Assembly: GCA_016193065.1 (NCBI GenBank) | Contig: JACPSX010000258.1 | Coordinates: forward strand, 1 to 6,124 | Length of the DNA stretch: 6,124 nt | Reading direction: 5' to 3' | Source: Candidatus Tectimicrobiota bacterium | GTDB lineage: Bacteria > JACPSX01 | Part shown: one piece after another, positions 4,867-6,124 of the stretch | Position numbering within the stretch: the stretch's first letter is position 1 | Layout of the letters: the number at the start of each line of letters is the position of its first letter | Made by a program: the position numbers and the translations under genes | Notes under the pieces: generated by a model | The model's database searches: none | What the model saw: the letters and a program-made list of their open reading frames with translations, nothing else | What the model was told of the DNA's origin: nothing

Positions 4867-6042
4867 GTGAAATGGCGCGTTCTGGCTCTGTGCAGTCTGG
4901 CCTTTTCCATCTGCCACGCATACCGTGTCATTCTGTCCGTCCTCCTGCCTGCTCTCAAGGAGGACTTCCAGATGAAGTACGCTTCTCTTTCGGTCCTGGC
5001 TTCGGCCTACGATTTCGGCTATTTCTTGACCCTCGTCCCCGGAGCGTATATGGCGGGGAAGCTGGGCAGAAAGAAAGCGGTCTGGTTCGGAATCTCCCTG
5101 GTTGGTATGAGCAGCCTCCTTTCCGCCGCGACCGGCGGGAGTCCCCTCTGGCTGATGATCTACCGGATGTTGGGGGGGCTGGGTTTCGGCCTTTATTTCC
5201 CCGCGGGTTGGTCCTTGCTGGCATCCTTTTTCCCTCCGGAGGAGCGGGGGCGGGCTTTTGGATTCCACACTTCCGGATCCGCCATCGGGCGCGTCTATGG
5301 CCCTCTTCTGGTCGGAGCTCTCATTGGCGTGGGAAGCTGGAGGTTGCCTTTCTTGAGTTTCGGTCTTTTCGCTTTGGCGGCGGTCTTCTTGCTCATTTGG
5401 GGTTTGCCGGGATTTGATGATACTCAACAGAAAGCCGGGGTTGCTCTTGGTGGAAGTTTTGATTTCTTGTCGGAAAAAATGTTTCTCGTGTTCTGCGGCC
5501 TGAATATTTTGACTTCATTATTTTTTTTCGGCACCGTGAATTTTTTCCCCCTGTTCCTCTCGCGTCAGTTGGGGCTGCCTAACGCGAGCGTTTCCTGGCT
5601 CGTCTCCTTCCTCTCCGTGGTCACCCTTTTCAGCAACCCCCTGGTCGGACACATTTCGGACAAGGCAGGCAGATGTCGTATGATCCCGGCGGCTTACGGC
5701 TTTGGTGGTCTGGCCTTGCTGGCCCTGCCGCTGTTTGGAATCCATGGCCCGATCCTCCTGTACTCGGGACTCCTCGGAATCTCGATTACCGCCAACGTCT
5801 CCATGGTGATCTCATACATGACGGAATTCGACCCCCGATTTGGTCACCCTCTGGCTATCGCCGTTTATAACATGGTGGGGGTGCTCGGCGGCCTGCTGGT
5901 CAATGTTATCCTTGGAGTCGTGGCCGATTCCTTCGGCCTGAACAGCGTCTTTCTCGTGATGGCCCTTCCTCTGTTGGTTGGAAGCGTCGTTGCCGCCCTT
6001 CTCTTGAAGATTCCCCCTCTTTCTCAGCCAGCGATCGAATAA
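4867..6042 (+). CDS. Major facilitator superfamily (MFS) transporter
   Basis: 391 residues with about 12 hydrophobic segments, full length for the MFS. The first helix spans residues 5-30. The loop between helices 2 and 3 carries the family motif as GKLGRKKAVWFG (64-75), and its pseudo-repeat GHISDKAGRCRM (261-272) follows helix 8. EERGRAFGFHTSGSAIGRVYGP marks helices 4-5. It should move a small solute across the inner membrane by H+ symport or antiport; direction and substrate are not readable. I chose GTG 4867 because AAGGGA (4854-4859) sits seven bases upstream and the protein then starts directly at helix 1. The longer in-frame start at 4771 would overlap the cyclodeaminase by 74 bases. 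As last gene of the operon it probably carries the substrate or product of the three enzymes. An eight-T run (5521-5528) lies inside the gene. Confidence 0.9.
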   Translation: MKWRVLALCSLAFSICHAYRVILSVLLPALKEDFQMKYASLSVLASAYDFGYFLTLVPGAYMAGKLGRKKAVWFGISLVGMSSLLSAATGGSPLWLMIYRMLGGLGFGLYFPAGWSLLASFFPPEERGRAFGFHTSGSAIGRVYGPLLVGALIGVGSWRLPFLSFGLFALAAVFLLIWGLPGFDDTQQKAGVALGGSFDFLSEKMFLVFCGLNILTSLFFFGTVNFFPLFLSRQLGLPNASVSWLVSFLSVVTLFSNPLVGHISDKAGRCRMIPAAYGFGGLALLALPLFGIHGPILLYSGLLGISITANVSMVISYMTEFDPRFGHPLAIAVYNMVGVLGGLLVNVILGVVADSFGLNSVFLVMALPLLVGSVVAALLLKIPPLSQPAIE

Positions 6043-6124
6043 CGGGAATCCGCAGTAAGTTAAATTCGAAAACTGCTTGCCCACCCCCACTTTTGCGACA
6101 GTATAGTGGTGAGGCCGCCCTCCC
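6043..6124. other. Intergenic tail, no gene seen
   Basis: 82 bases after the transporter stop. There is no clear hairpin plus T-tract terminator. A TATAGT (6102-6107) resembles the -10 used upstream of the operon, but the only -35-like TTGCCC is 19 bases away, too far for a confident promoter. The final bases (6108-6121) recall part of the sequence flanking the palindromic repeat near 2070-2090, in inverted orientation. Confidence 0.4.

Noticed and set aside
5521-5528. Run of eight T inside the transporter gene as a phase-variation or slippage site
   Set aside because: It encodes consecutive Phe codons in a membrane helix, which is ordinary. There is no sign of an alternative-frame product.
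6077-6107. Promoter TTGCCC with TATAGT downstream of the transporter
   Set aside because: The 19-base spacing is poor and no downstream gene is visible in the window.
1-6124. CRISPR array, tRNA, rRNA, IS element or att site
   Set aside because: No regularly spaced repeats, cloverleaf, transposase or terminal inverted repeats were found on reading both strands.

Overview
The window looks like chromosomal DNA from a GC-rich, probably uncultured bacterium. G/C-ending codons dominate, start sites are mostly preceded by strong GGAGG-type ribosome binding sites, and genes are packed into short operons. The lineage cannot be named from the sequence. If the selenocysteine reading below is right, the organism must carry the SelA/SelB/SelC/SelD machinery, as many Desulfobacterota and several deep, uncultured soil and sediment phyla do.

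Left part, minus strand (1264 down to 1). Three closely spaced genes read leftward: a winged-helix plus minimal nucleotidyltransferase protein (1264-638), a HEPN-like helical partner that overlaps it by 17 bases (654-244), and, 42 bases on, the 5' part of a FrnE/DsbA-type thioredoxin-fold oxidoreductase (201 to the window edge). This last gene is the main discovery. It has an in-frame TGA (159-157) exactly where the first cysteine of the family's CPWC active site belongs, with the second cysteine kept and the frame open and family-like up to the edge. A long imperfect hairpin with a G in its apical loop starts one base after the TGA, as expected of a bacterial SECIS. The gene is best read as a selenoprotein (U-P-W-C) that an ordinary gene caller would miss.

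Middle, 1265-1528. This is a divergent intergenic region. Near the nucleotidyltransferase start it holds a repeated TGTCTGG motif (possible operator). Facing right it holds a sigma70-like promoter (TTGACT, 16 bases, TATAGT).

Right part, plus strand (1529-6042). A four-gene operon encodes a small FMN nitroreductase-family protein, an aryl-acid-type adenylate-forming ligase, an ornithine cyclodeaminase/mu-crystallin family NAD(P) protein (ATGA overlap with the ligase), and a 12-helix MFS transporter 22 bases further on. A 14-bp-stem palindromic repeat separates the first two genes. The set of a carboxylate activator, two redox-type enzymes and a permease suggests uptake and breakdown, or synthesis and export, of a small nitrogen-containing or aromatic acid. 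The substrate cannot be read from the sequence. The last 82 bases hold no gene.
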